NCBI GenBank assembly: GCA_900319645.1 | Contig: ONPG01000006.1 | Span: 68,561 to 132,560 of the forward strand | Origin: an uncultured Bacteroidales bacterium | GTDB taxonomy: Bacteria; Bacteroidota; Bacteroidia; Bacteroidales; Paludibacteraceae | Reading direction: 5' to 3' | DNA length: 64,000 bases | Part shown: positions 1-8,195 of the stretch, piece after piece | Position numbering within the stretch: the stretch's first letter is position 1 | How the letters are laid out: the number at the start of each line of letters is the position of its first letter | Program-made: the position numbers and the translations under genes | The notes under the pieces: generated by a model | Told to the model about the DNA's origin: nothing | The model's input: the letters and a program-made list of their open reading frames with translations, nothing else | Databases searched by the model: none

Positions 1-1
1 G

Positions 2-565
2 GATCCCGTGGGACGCAAGGCCGCTTGTACGGACATCATCGATGCTATTAACAGCCGCCGAGAGGAGATGTGCCTGGCGGAACGGCTCTTTCGCGAGGGC
101 AAACTGCCGAAGCATATCAACCATTGTGACACCAAGGTCAATAACGTCCTTTTTGACGAAGAGGGCAAACCGATTTGTATCGTCGATCTGGACACCGTTA
201 TGCCGGGATTTGTTTTCAGCGACTTCGGCGATTTCATGCGTACGGCGGCGAACACAGGCGCAGAGGATGATCCTATCCTTGACAATATTCGAGTCGATCT
301 TGAGGTTTTCGAGGCCTATGCGCGTGGTTACCTCAAGGAGGCTACTTTCCTCACGGAGGTGGAGAAAGAGCTCCTGCCTTACGGTTGCCGACTCCTGACC
401 TATATGCAGACCGTGCGGTTCTTTACCGACTGGATCAACGGCGACACCTATTACAAGATCGCCTATCCCGAGCACAACATCGTCCGCACTCGTGCGCAAC
501 TCCGCCTTTTGGAGGAGCAGGAGAAATCCCGTCCGCAGATGGAACAAATTATTGCAGCCTTATGA
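2..565 (+). CDS. Phosphotransferase of the APH/N-acetylhexosamine kinase (NahK-like) fold, 3' part only
   Basis: The reading frame is open from the left edge, so the start lies outside the window and about 187 C-terminal residues are visible. They contain HCDTKVNNVLFDE, the HxDxxxxN catalytic loop of aminoglycoside-phosphotransferase-like kinases, followed by VDLDTVMPG, which carries the metal-binding Asp. This pairing is typical of NahK-type enzymes that phosphorylate GalNAc or GlcNAc at C1 in the cytoplasm. A choline- or homoserine-kinase-like activity cannot be excluded from the fragment. The stop codon overlaps the next ATG (ATGA), so the two genes are translationally coupled. A galactosamine-type kinase would fit the AgaS, GatZ and PfkB genes downstream, but the substrate is inferred from context. 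Confidence 0.72.
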   Translation, partial: DPVGRKAACTDIIDAINSRREEMCLAERLFREGKLPKHINHCDTKVNNVLFDEEGKPICIVDLDTVMPGFVFSDFGDFMRTAANTGAEDDPILDNIRVDLEVFEAYARGYLKEATFLTEVEKELLPYGCRLLTYMQTVRFFTDWINGDTYYKIAYPEHNIVRTRAQLRLLEEQEKSRPQMEQIIAAL

Positions 566-1131
566 TATACAAGATAGATCAAGTCAACTGGCGGGAAGGG
601 TTTCCGGTGATGCCGGAAGTGACGGTAGAGGTGAATAATACGGCGGAGGAACTGCTGCTCCGTTACCGCGTGAAGGGTGAACAACTGCGGGCGGTGACGA
701 CGGAAGATCAGGGGCCTGTGTGGGAAGACAGTTGTGTGGAGTTCTTCTGCCAAGTGCCGGGAGAAGCGTACTACTATAATTTCGAGTGCAACTGTATCGG
801 CGCGATGGTAGCATCGCGAAGGAAAGGCAGAGCCGACGACGTACAGCCGTTCGCAGCAGAGGAGATGGCGCGTATCGGACGCAAGTGCTCTTTCCCGAGA
901 GTGGCGTTTGAAGAGCGGGACGGCGTGTTTGAGTGGCAGGTGGAACTGGAGATTCCTTTGGATTTGATTTTCAGGAACAGAAAGCCGGATTTCCCGCAAA
1001 CGCTCAAGGCTAATTTCTACAAGTGTGCCGACAAGACCAAGAAACCTCATTTCCTCAGTTGGCAGCCTATTCCGCTACCCAAACCGGATTTCCACTGTCC
1101 TCAGTTCTTCGGAGAAATCACTCTGGAATAG
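562..1131 (+). CDS. CBM9-like carbohydrate-binding protein without signal peptide
   Basis: This is a protein of 189 residues. Alternating beta-strand segments, WEDSCVEFFCQ near residue 54, YYNFECNCIGAM near 72 and FEWQVELEIPLDL near 126 resemble the family-9-like carbohydrate-binding (DOMON/CBM9-like) fold common in Bacteroidales. The start at 562 overlaps the stop of the kinase-like gene by 4 bp. No signal peptide is visible, which is odd for a glycan binder, so the protein is either cytoplasmic or exported by another route. A strong hairpin terminator follows. The fold assignment rests on pattern resemblance, and the ligand is unknown. Confidence 0.6.
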   Translation: MIYKIDQVNWREGFPVMPEVTVEVNNTAEELLLRYRVKGEQLRAVTTEDQGPVWEDSCVEFFCQVPGEAYYYNFECNCIGAMVASRRKGRADDVQPFAAEEMARIGRKCSFPRVAFEERDGVFEWQVELEIPLDLIFRNRKPDFPQTLKANFYKCADKTKKPHFLSWQPIPLPKPDFHCPQFFGEITLE

Positions 1132-1155
1132 AACGGGTGTGTCAACTATTTGAGA

Positions 1156-1201
1156 CCAAGAGGGTGTGCCAAAACGAATTGGCACACCCTCTTGGTATTT
1201 T
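1156..1201 (+). terminator. Intrinsic terminator after the kinase/CBM9 pair
   Basis: A perfect 17-bp inverted repeat (1156-1172 and 1179-1195) closes a 6-base loop AACGAA and is followed by TATTTT. It lies 25 bp after the CBM9-like stop codon and faces the end of the convergent beta-helix gene. The remainder of the spacer (1202-1412) shows no gene. Confidence 0.85.
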
Positions 1202-1412
1202 GCGCTATGATTACAGCGGCAGTTGGTCAGGATCGCTGGTGGGATCGCCGTATCCTCCTAAACCTAATCCGGAGTTGCCGTGAACAGAACCCACGCAGAT
1301 GTTGTACGCAAACACGACAGGAAGTGTCATTGTTTCGGGTTGAATATAGGTCTTTTTCATATGTCTCGAAGTTTTAAGGGTTAACAGTTTCGTGTTTCTT
1401 ATATCTTATTTC

Positions 1413-4400
1413 TTATTGTACTCTGGCTCCGGTCATATTGTAGATCACTCCGTCGCGGAGGATGTAGAGTTGACCGTTTCTGAGCACTTTGCGTGCGTTG
1501 TTCGGCGTCTCGATAGGTTGGATGTCGGTCGGCATTTTATTGCGTTCGCTCAGGCGCATTCCTTTCAGGGCGCGTGGCGAATGGAGTGCGCTTGGCAGGT
1601 CGTGGATGACGAACCATGCGCGCAATCCCGGCATCGCGTAGTCCACCGACAGGAAATACAGTTTGTCGTACGCTCCCACATAGAGCAGATCCTCGCTGGC
1701 TGTGATATTTTTCTTCACGAACGAACCTACGAAATCAGCGTTGGTCTTGCTTGTGCTGACAGCAGCAGCTACAGAGAACTGAACGTCTATGAATATCGGG
1801 TTGGCGATTTCGCTTGAAGGCTTAATCAGCACAGGTGTGCCCTGATAGATGTCCGAAGCCGGGTTGATGGTCAGGTCTAACACTTGGTCCTCAATAGTAG
1901 CCTCGCCTAAGGTGAAGACTTGTACATCCGAGCCGAAGACATCTTTCAGTTTTGTTTCGCTTACGGCAAACGGCAGGCAGAATGTGTTGTACATACCGCC
2001 TCTGAACGAACGGATGATTTGTACATCGTATTGATTACCATCGTTCACTTTGCTTGCCCAAGCGGAGTTATCCGTGGCATTTTCGTCGAGGGTAACAACA
2101 CCCGCCGGTTCTGTTACTACCAAGCTGGTGAGATGCCCCTTCGAGTAACTATAAGTATTCTCAACTTTCACGAAGTAAGTTCCGGAAGCAAGGTTGAAAT
2201 AGTGCTTAATGGTTTTATTTCCGGTTCCCGGATTAGCCTCAAAGTATTCAAGTTCATTCTTGCTGTTGTCCAAAATGGTTATTTTGTAGCTTTGCTCATT
2301 TGTGCTGGTAACGCCCATCGTAAAGAGGAAAAGTCCATTGTGACCGGTTGTTACTTCCCATTGTGCCCATTGACCACGAGGATCGGTGTCTCCAATTGTA
2401 TTGAAATAAAGCATTCCGTCGGTGATGTGTGCTTTGGGGCTCAATACGGCATTGGAGAAATTGAGGGTGTTTGGCAGCGCAGTAGAAGTAGCAACAACCG
2501 GCGCGAAGGTGACAGAAGCGATTTTAGCTGCTGAACCGCTTACGGGGTTGGTTACTTTGACTACGTAGTTCTTTCCGCCAACAAGGTTAACACGTCCTAT
2601 TTCGATGTCAAGGGCGTCACCTGTTGTCTCTGAATAACTTTCCTGAACCGTAGCAACAGGATCCGCTGCTTCATCTTCGTAAATGGCAACAGTACAGCGG
2701 TGGGCGTTGGTAGTATTGATACGCATGGAGATATCATAGAATTTTGTTTCCGAAGTAGCAATATTCCATTTGATCCAAGAATCTGCACTATTCCAACTGC
2801 TATAAGTGATTGTGCCATCCGCACGTGTTGCACCGGTGTTGAACCAAGCATCTGCTACGTTGAGTGTGGTGTTGGCATCTGCTGCTACCGGAACAACGGC
2901 TCCTCCGAGATAGGAGAGGGTGATGCTGTTGATCTTAGCAGATGACCAACCTGTGAGGTTAAATAATTTAATGGTATAATTACCCGCAGCAGGAAGTACA
3001 ATTGAACTCGGTAAGGCAATGTCTCCACTTGCACTTGATTGACTTGCTTCAGCAACTTCACCAATACTATTGCCTTCGGCATCAATAATTTCAACTTTGA
3101 ATTTATGACCCGAAGCATTTTCTGCGTTCATATTCAATGTTGCTCCTATTGCACAAGCTCTGGTGGCCGTAATTTTCCAAGTGGCTGTACCACACTCGGA
3201 TTTGTCGTTATAGTACAAATAGTCGTTTGTACCATCATACCAAATATTTCCGGCAATAACAGCCTTTCCCCCGACAAATGCATAGGGAGTAGCGAAATCG
3301 GTAGAGGGAAGTGTTTCAGCAGAGTACCAACGCGGGTCGCCGAGGTCGGAACCATCGGTAGCGGCACTACGTGCGGGAGAGAGTTCCATAGTAACCCAGT
3401 TGCCGGCGAGTGAGAAATCACCATTTGCGGCATCAGTGAAGAGTGGATTGGAAGCATTGCAATTAGTTATTATCAAACCTGAACGAGAAGGAATGCCTAT
3501 ATTACTATCTTTCGTATAGTTGTACATAATACAGTTCGTAACCGTAGTTCCTGCGCTCAGACCTGAAGGAACATATACTGTTCTTTGGCTACCTGTACTT
3601 TCCGGCATCGCAAAAATACAATTGGAAACAACCGCGTTTGGTGAAGCTACTTTTACTGTTCCATAATCGGTATTTTTAACTATACAATTATAGAACGTGC
3701 AGTGATCAACCGTAAAGGATCCTGCTGCTGTTTTTGATTCAACAACACCTGCCGAAAGACTGCTTGCATTGATATTCTTAAAAGTACAGTTCGCTACCGA
3801 TATATCATTATCGGCAGTATTTTCTAAAAAGATAGCACTACTTGTGATGTCGTAGAATGTGCAATTGTTAATAGCGCAAGAACCTATACTCGCGCCACTT
3901 GACTCATGAATAGCAGTGGAACTATTATTCGCAAAATCACATCCCGAGATTGCAAGGCTGGTAATAGTTCCCGAACCATAATTATCTATCGCAGGATCAG
4001 TCGTTAAGCTCTCGAATTGGCTATTTGTAATACTTAAAGACCCTATAGTTCCTTGGTTGATAACTGCTCTATTTGAGTTGTTATGAAAATAACAATTTGT
4101 AATGATTATGGCATTTGCATTCTTGCCACTCGGTATAGATACACAATATTTACTTAATGAGCAGAATTCGCAATCTTCAAATTCAAGCACATTAGCTGCA
4201 TCATCATAAAGGTGAAAATAATTATCATAGGAAGATAGATTTGTTCCGTCAAACTTTACACCAATAAATTTAGCATTAACAGCTTCTCTAACTTGGAAGG
4301 GAACTTCGTACTTAATAACTGGATGTTTACCCTCAATCGCTCTAAAGGTGATGTGTTTACCACTTCTGAGTTTTGTATAATCAACCCCATCTTTTTTTAC

Positions 4401-4565
4401 ATTGAAGTAAGGAGTAGCATCATCCAAATAGATGGTTTCGCCATCTCCAACGGCTATGACAGCTGCTGAAAGAGAATTTTCAACTGATGGATCAGGATAC
4501 TGATCCGCTGCATTTACCAACAACGATAGTGCTAATGCGGGGAGGAGAAGAAAAAGTTTTCTCAT
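1413..4565 (-). CDS. Large secreted beta-helix and beta-sandwich protein with C-terminal tag
   Basis: This is a protein of 1050 residues. A Sec signal peptide (MRKLFLLLPALALSLLVNA) is followed by a parallel beta-helix at about residues 30-390, seen as recurring 'ITNCxF/NSQF' rungs. Three related beta-sandwich modules follow at about 420-550, 570-690 and 700-830, each with a W-x-x-W/A-x-W entry and a GxYxVKxxN exit. Next is a domain containing YNTFCLPF (about 840-1010) of a type common in Bacteroidales surface proteins. The last 26 residues carry LRNGQLYILRDGVIYNMTGA, a tag shared with four other proteins here and resembling type IX secretion sorting signals. It is probably a cell-surface glycan-binding or depolymerising protein. 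No catalytic residues could be assigned. Confidence 0.75.
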   Translation of the reverse strand: MRKLFLLLPALALSLLVNAADQYPDPSVENSLSAAVIAVGDGETIYLDDATPYFNVKKDGVDYTKLRSGKHITFRAIEGKHPVIKYEVPFQVREAVNAKFIGVKFDGTNLSSYDNYFHLYDDAANVLEFEDCEFCSLSKYCVSIPSGKNANAIIITNCYFHNNSNRAVINQGTIGSLSITNSQFESLTTDPAIDNYGSGTITSLAISGCDFANNSSTAIHESSGASIGSCAINNCTFYDITSSAIFLENTADNDISVANCTFKNINASSLSAGVVESKTAAGSFTVDHCTFYNCIVKNTDYGTVKVASPNAVVSNCIFAMPESTGSQRTVYVPSGLSAGTTVTNCIMYNYTKDSNIGIPSRSGLIITNCNASNPLFTDAANGDFSLAGNWVTMELSPARSAATDGSDLGDPRWYSAETLPSTDFATPYAFVGGKAVIAGNIWYDGTNDYLYYNDKSECGTATWKITATRACAIGATLNMNAENASGHKFKVEIIDAEGNSIGEVAEASQSSASGDIALPSSIVLPAAGNYTIKLFNLTGWSSAKINSITLSYLGGAVVPVAADANTTLNVADAWFNTGATRADGTITYSSWNSADSWIKWNIATSETKFYDISMRINTTNAHRCTVAIYEDEAADPVATVQESYSETTGDALDIEIGRVNLVGGKNYVVKVTNPVSGSAAKIASVTFAPVVATSTALPNTLNFSNAVLSPKAHITDGMLYFNTIGDTDPRGQWAQWEVTTGHNGLFLFTMGVTSTNEQSYKITILDNSKNELEYFEANPGTGNKTIKHYFNLASGTYFVKVENTYSYSKGHLTSLVVTEPAGVVTLDENATDNSAWASKVNDGNQYDVQIIRSFRGGMYNTFCLPFAVSETKLKDVFGSDVQVFTLGEATIEDQVLDLTINPASDIYQGTPVLIKPSSEIANPIFIDVQFSVAAAVSTSKTNADFVGSFVKKNITASEDLLYVGAYDKLYFLSVDYAMPGLRAWFVIHDLPSALHSPRALKGMRLSERNKMPTDIQPIETPNNARKVLRNGQLYILRDGVIYNMTGARVQ

Positions 4566-4638
4566 AGTATTGATAGTTTTTTTAGTTAATTATTCGTGTT
4601 TAAGGTGGTGATGGAAGGATTTTTTCCAAAAACCGCGG

Positions 4639-4646
4639 CAAAATTA
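4639..4646 (-). promoter_or_regulatory. -7 element for the beta-helix gene
   Basis: On the - strand the sequence reads TAATTTTG, matching the Bacteroidota -7 box TANNTTTG, about 74 bp upstream of the start codon. No convincing -33 TTTG is seen at the usual distance, so regulation may depend on an activator. Confidence 0.45.
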
Positions 4647-4779
4647 CTAAAATATATTGAACGTGCGCCTATACGCGCAGATGTTTTGCAACACACACAA
4701 CGTGTTTTGGCTCTTCCGAAGGTGCTTTGCGGTGTTATAACAGACACACAATCAGCGTGTACTGGGAATTGGAACTTTC

Positions 4780-4806
4780 TTTCGAAAAGCGTTTCGCAAC
4801 CTTTCG
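4780..4806. promoter_or_regulatory. Candidate operator: three phased TTTCG boxes
   Basis: TTTCG occurs at 4780, 4792 and 4802, spaced 12 and 10 bp, close to one helical turn. DeoR-family sugar repressors often bind direct TTTCG-like boxes, and an AgaR-like DeoR regulator is encoded at 21347-22123. The site lies upstream of the -7 box of the 1413-4565 gene. Binding is inferred. Confidence 0.35.
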
Positions 4807-4811
4807 AAACT

Positions 4812-5013
4812 TGGGACTGGCGGAAACGGAAAGGAAAACGGAAAAATGAAAACTGAAAACGGAAAAGGAAACTGAAAACTGAAAGGGGCTCCGACATACT
4901 ATGCCGGAGATTATATAAACACTCCGCGTGGGGCCAAGGAAATTGAAAACGGAAACGGAAAACTGAAAACGGAAAACTGAAAAGGGAAAGGAAACTGAAA
5001 GGGGAAAGGAAGA
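4812..5013. repeat. Degenerate GGAAAACTGAAAAC repeat tract
   Basis: This purine-rich tract is built from irregular copies of GAAAACTGAAAAC and GGAAAACGG, interrupted near 4890-4912 by a small CTCCG/CGGAG hairpin. Open frames here in either direction are low-complexity repeats and are not believed to be genes. The same word recurs at 5156-5175 and 28690-28735. Confidence 0.8.
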
Positions 5014-5088
5014 TGGAGGAGTGCACTCACAGGAATCGGGGGCTTTTTTTATGTCTCTCTCTCGTTTTTCTCCCGTAGCTCTTCCGAT

Positions 5089-5143
5089 AATCACCCATGA
5101 ATCACCCATGAATCACCCATGAATCACCCATGAATCACCCATT
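5089..5143. repeat. Five tandem copies of the 11-bp unit AATCACCCATG
   Basis: Four perfect units and a fifth with a variant end run head to tail from 5089 to 5143. The 11-bp period equals about one DNA turn. A similar 11-bp array (ATAATCACGCT) lies at 21010-21053. Function is unknown. The flanking DNA (5014-5088 and 5144-5400) holds more short repeats (ATGATTTATGATTT near 5184) and CGAAA/TTTCG words, but no gene. Confidence 0.9.
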
Positions 5144-5428
5144 GTTAACTGATAAATGAAAACTGAAAACTGAAAGGAAATATATGATTTATGATTTAAG
5201 ATTTATGATTGAAGATTGGAGATTGGAGGGGAAGTTTGCGAAATAGGCGAATGACACGAAATTTCTTGTTGGAGCGAAATTATCAAAATAAACCGTGGTT
5301 ATTTTCGAAAGGTTACGAAATATCAAATGAAACATGTAAATGGCTTGTATTCAAAGAAATACGATATTTGGTTTTGAAAACATGTTCTAAAGCATGATTT
5401 AGTGTTTCGAATTTCGTAGAAATTGTAG

Positions 5429-5436
5429 TAATTTTG
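5429..5436 (+). promoter_or_regulatory. -7 element for the agaS operon
   Basis: TAATTTTG matches the Bacteroidota -7 box. At the expected -33 position only GTTTCG (5404-5409) is present instead of TTTG, and TTTCG boxes overlap it (GTTTCGAATTTCG at 5404-5416). This arrangement would suit repression by an AgaR-like protein. Transcription would start near 5443, giving a leader of about 230 nt. Confidence 0.5.
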
Positions 5437-5506
5437 CCGTGCATTTGTGGAAAAAACACACTCCGAAATAGTACTTTCGAAATCAACAAAAGCACATTGG
5501 ATGCTG

Positions 5507-5620
5507 CCAAAAGAAAGTGGACAACACAGTGTGCAGCGGCCAAAAGAAAGTGGACAACACAGCGTGCAGCGGTCAAAAGAAAGTGGACAACACAGCGTGC
5601 AGCGACCAAAAGAAAGTGGA
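5507..5620. repeat. 33-bp tandem repeat in the agaS leader
   Basis: Three full 33-bp units (5507-5539, 5540-5572, 5573-5605) and a partial fourth begin with CCAAAAGAAAGTGG and contain a CACAGTGTG or CACAGCGTG core. Because 33 is a multiple of three, the frame of agaS stays open through the array and would encode KESGQHSVQRP-type repeats from a GTG at 5447. I regard it as leader DNA and not part of the enzyme. Confidence 0.85.
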
Positions 5621-5674
5621 AAAAACGCAAAGGCAAGCCAAAAGAATATTATAAACCCCAAAATACCAAATGAT

Positions 5675-6796
5675 ATGAACACAGGTTTTACCTTCAATGA
5701 GATCCATCAGCAGCCCGCGATGTGGCGCAAGGAACTCCAGGCATTGTTAGCCGCCAAGGCGGAGATTAGTGCATTCATGCACAAGTACCTTACTCCCGAA
5801 ACCGACATCGTACTGACCGGAGCCGGCACATCGGCTTTTATCGGCGATGCCCTCCAGCCGGTTATGCGCGGTTTGTGGCGCAACGTCCGTTCGGTTCCGA
5901 CAACCGATCTGATCACTCATGCGGAGTATCTGCTGGATGCAGAAAAACCGCTGCTTTTAATTAGTTTCGCCCGTTCGGGCAACAGTCCCGAGAGTGTGGG
6001 AGCAGTTAATCTTGCCAATAAGCTTTGCAAGAACGTAGCACACGTCTATATCACTTGCAACAAAAACGGCAAGCTGGCTCTTCAAGCGGAAGGCAAGGAG
6101 AATATCCTCCTGCTTCTTCTCCCGGAGGAGACCGACGACAAGAGTCTGGCTATGACCAGTTCGTTCTCGACGATGTTGCTGACCTGTCTGATGTTAGGTC
6201 ACTATGAGAGTCTGGAGCAAGATGTGGACAAGATCGAGAAAACGGCTCAGAACGCAGAGGCAGTTATTGCGAAGTATGAGGAAGCTCTCAAGGAGATCGC
6301 TTCGCGTCCGTTCGAGCGCGGCGTGTTCTTAGGATCAGGCGCACTCAAAGGTATCGCCGAGGAGTGCCATCTGAAGTTGCAGGAGCTGACGGACGGTGCA
6401 GTAGTGTGCAAGTTCGACAGTTTCCTCGGTTTCCGTCACGGTCCGAAAGCCGTGGTGAACAACAAATCGCTGGTTGTTTATCTGATGGTGGACGACGAGA
6501 AAGTGCAGCGTTACGAGCGCGACTTGGTTAAGCAGGTGGACGCCAACAACGAGCCCGTAGCACAAGTGGTAGTGTGTGCAGGCAAGGAGCCGGAGTTGCC
6601 GGGCGTGAAGGCTGATTTGGTAGTGAAGATGCCATTCGGACCGGAGGCCAACGGCTTCTACGGCATCGTGGCTTACGTGCTGGTAGGACAGCTGTTAGGC
6701 TATTATGCTTCGCTGGCTCACGGGCTCAACCCGGATGCTCCGAGCGTAAGCGGCAACATCCACAGAGTAGTGGAGGGAGTGACGATTTATGAGTAA
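5675..6796 (+). CDS. agaS: AgaS-type galactosamine-6-phosphate deaminase/isomerase
   Basis: This is a protein of 373 residues, close to the roughly 384 of E. coli AgaS. The family converts D-galactosamine-6-phosphate to tagatose-6-phosphate and ammonia in the cytoplasm. Two SIS sugar-phosphate domains are visible. The first has VLTGAGTSAFIGDAL at about residue 50 and SFARSGNSPES near 100, with the phosphate-binding Ser. The second begins at FLGSGALKGIAEE near 215 and has GFRHGPKA near 250. The ATG at 5675 is chosen because homology starts at once; an in-frame extension back to 5447 would only encode the 33-bp repeats. Followed by gatZ-like and pfkB genes, it forms a tagatose-phosphate pathway. 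A glutamine-fructose aminotransferase-like role is less likely because no glutaminase domain is present. Confidence 0.88.
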   Translation: MNTGFTFNEIHQQPAMWRKELQALLAAKAEISAFMHKYLTPETDIVLTGAGTSAFIGDALQPVMRGLWRNVRSVPTTDLITHAEYLLDAEKPLLLISFARSGNSPESVGAVNLANKLCKNVAHVYITCNKNGKLALQAEGKENILLLLLPEETDDKSLAMTSSFSTMLLTCLMLGHYESLEQDVDKIEKTAQNAEAVIAKYEEALKEIASRPFERGVFLGSGALKGIAEECHLKLQELTDGAVVCKFDSFLGFRHGPKAVVNNKSLVVYLMVDDEKVQRYERDLVKQVDANNEPVAQVVVCAGKEPELPGVKADLVVKMPFGPEANGFYGIVAYVLVGQLLGYYASLAHGLNPDAPSVSGNIHRVVEGVTIYE

Positions 6797-6916
6797 TCGA
6801 GATCACGAGATCACGAGATCACGAGGTTTCGATATTTCGAGGTTTCGAGATTGCGAGATCACGAAAGTTCGAGATCGCGAGATCACGAGATTTCGAGATT
6901 GCGAGATCACGAAAGT
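6797..6916. repeat. CGAGATCA micro-repeat spacer with TTTCGA words
   Basis: The whole agaS to gatZ spacer is made of 8-9 bp words (CGAGATCA, CGAGGTTT, CGATATTT, CGAGATTG). Several contain TTTCGA, so it may also act as a binding array for the DeoR-type regulator. No gene is present. Confidence 0.8.
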
Positions 6917-6949
6917 TTTTTAAGAAACAAACTATAAACATCAAAAAAT

Positions 6950-8179
6950 ATGGCAAAGACTGAAAATATCCTCCGCGTAATGGAGGAACGTAAGAAAATT
7001 ACCGGAGTACCGATGACGCTGTTTGCAGCATGTCCGAACTCCTTGTCCGTAATCAAGGCTTCATTCCGTGCAGCCAAGCGCAACAACTCGCCTATTTATT
7101 TCGCGACCACGCTGAATCAGGTGGACTGCGACGGCGGTTATACGGGAATGACTCAGGCCGAGTTCACGAAGATCCTCGCCCGCGAGGCTGCGGCTGTTCA
7201 TTACACGGGTCCGTACGTAGTGGCCATCGACCACGGCGGTCCGTGGCTCAAAGACAAACAGTCGATCGAGCGTTGGGATACCGAGCGTGCTATGGACGGC
7301 GTGAAGAAGAGCTATGAGGCAGCAATTCTTGCCGGTTACGACCTGATTCACGTTGATCCGACCGTAGATATCTTCCTGCCTAAAGGTCAGATCATTGATA
7401 TTCACGTAGTTGTGAAACGTACGGTAGAGCTGATCAAGCACGCTGAGGACTTCCGCAAAGCTAACGGCATCGCTCCTATCTCGTACGAGGTGGGAACCGA
7501 AGAGGTACACGGCGGTTTGGCAGACGAGAAGACATTCGACACCTTCCTGGAGGGCCTGAAAGCCGGTTTGCACGAGGTGGGTCTGGATGATATCTGGCCG
7601 TGCTTCATTGTGGGCAAAGTGGGAACCGACCTGCACACCACGTTCTTCGACCCGAAAGTAGCTCGCGAGTTGACCGCGAAAGTACGTCCGTACGGCAGTT
7701 ACATCAAAGGTCACTATAGTGACGACGTGGAGAACCCGGAGGATTATCCGAAGGCAGGCATGGGCGCCGCCAACGTCGGACCGGAGTTCACGATGAACGA
7801 ATATGACGCTCTTGCCGAACTGGAAGAGGAGGAGAAAAAACTGTACGCCGAGGGCAAAGTGGCTCAGTTGAGCAACATGACCAAAGTGCTCTGGCAATGT
7901 GTCTATGAGTCCAACCGCTGGAAAAAATGGCTCCACGGCGAGGAGGTGGGCAAAGACCTGAGCGAGTGTACGCCGGATCGTCAGTTGTGGCTCGTGAAGA
8001 CAGGTTGCCGCTACATCTGGCAGAAACCGGAGGCTCTGGTGGCTCGTCAGAGACTTTACGAGAACCTGGAGCGTCTGGGCATTCAGGCAGAGGAAGTAGT
8101 ATTGATGCGTATTGAGCACAACATGGACAAGTACTACAACGCCTTCAATATCGTCAACCTGAACGACTACTTGAAGTAA
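6950..8179 (+). CDS. GatZ/KbaZ-like tagatose-1,6-bisphosphate aldolase subunit
   Basis: This is a protein of 409 residues matching the GatZ/KbaZ family length (about 420). Recognisable segments are MTLFAACPNSLSV near residue 21, VDCDGGYTGMT near 58, AIDHGGPWLKDKQ near 88, YEVGTEEVHGG near 178 and GAANVGPEF near 273. In E. coli these proteins are described as the non-catalytic partner that stabilises the class II aldolase GatY or KbaY, which splits tagatose-1,6-bisphosphate into dihydroxyacetone phosphate and glyceraldehyde-3-phosphate. No GatY-like gene occurs in this window, so it acts with a distant partner or alone. Conserved His and Asp residues could hold a metal. The context with AgaS and a PfkB kinase supports the pathway. 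Confidence 0.82.
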   Translation: MAKTENILRVMEERKKITGVPMTLFAACPNSLSVIKASFRAAKRNNSPIYFATTLNQVDCDGGYTGMTQAEFTKILAREAAAVHYTGPYVVAIDHGGPWLKDKQSIERWDTERAMDGVKKSYEAAILAGYDLIHVDPTVDIFLPKGQIIDIHVVVKRTVELIKHAEDFRKANGIAPISYEVGTEEVHGGLADEKTFDTFLEGLKAGLHEVGLDDIWPCFIVGKVGTDLHTTFFDPKVARELTAKVRPYGSYIKGHYSDDVENPEDYPKAGMGAANVGPEFTMNEYDALAELEEEEKKLYAEGKVAQLSNMTKVLWQCVYESNRWKKWLHGEEVGKDLSECTPDRQLWLVKTGCRYIWQKPEALVARQRLYENLERLGIQAEEVVLMRIEHNMDKYYNAFNIVNLNDYLK

Positions 8180-8195
8180 TTGACAATTGGCAATT

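Noticed and set aside
4586-5109. Open frames on both strands in the GAAAACTG tract
   Set aside because: Ser/Phe-rich or Lys/Glu-rich translations come directly from the micro-repeat.
5507-5620. 33-bp direct repeats as a CRISPR array
   Set aside because: The units are contiguous with no spacers between them, and no cas genes are present.
7061-8119. 352-codon antisense frame under the GatZ-like gene
   Set aside because: Shadow of a conserved gene.
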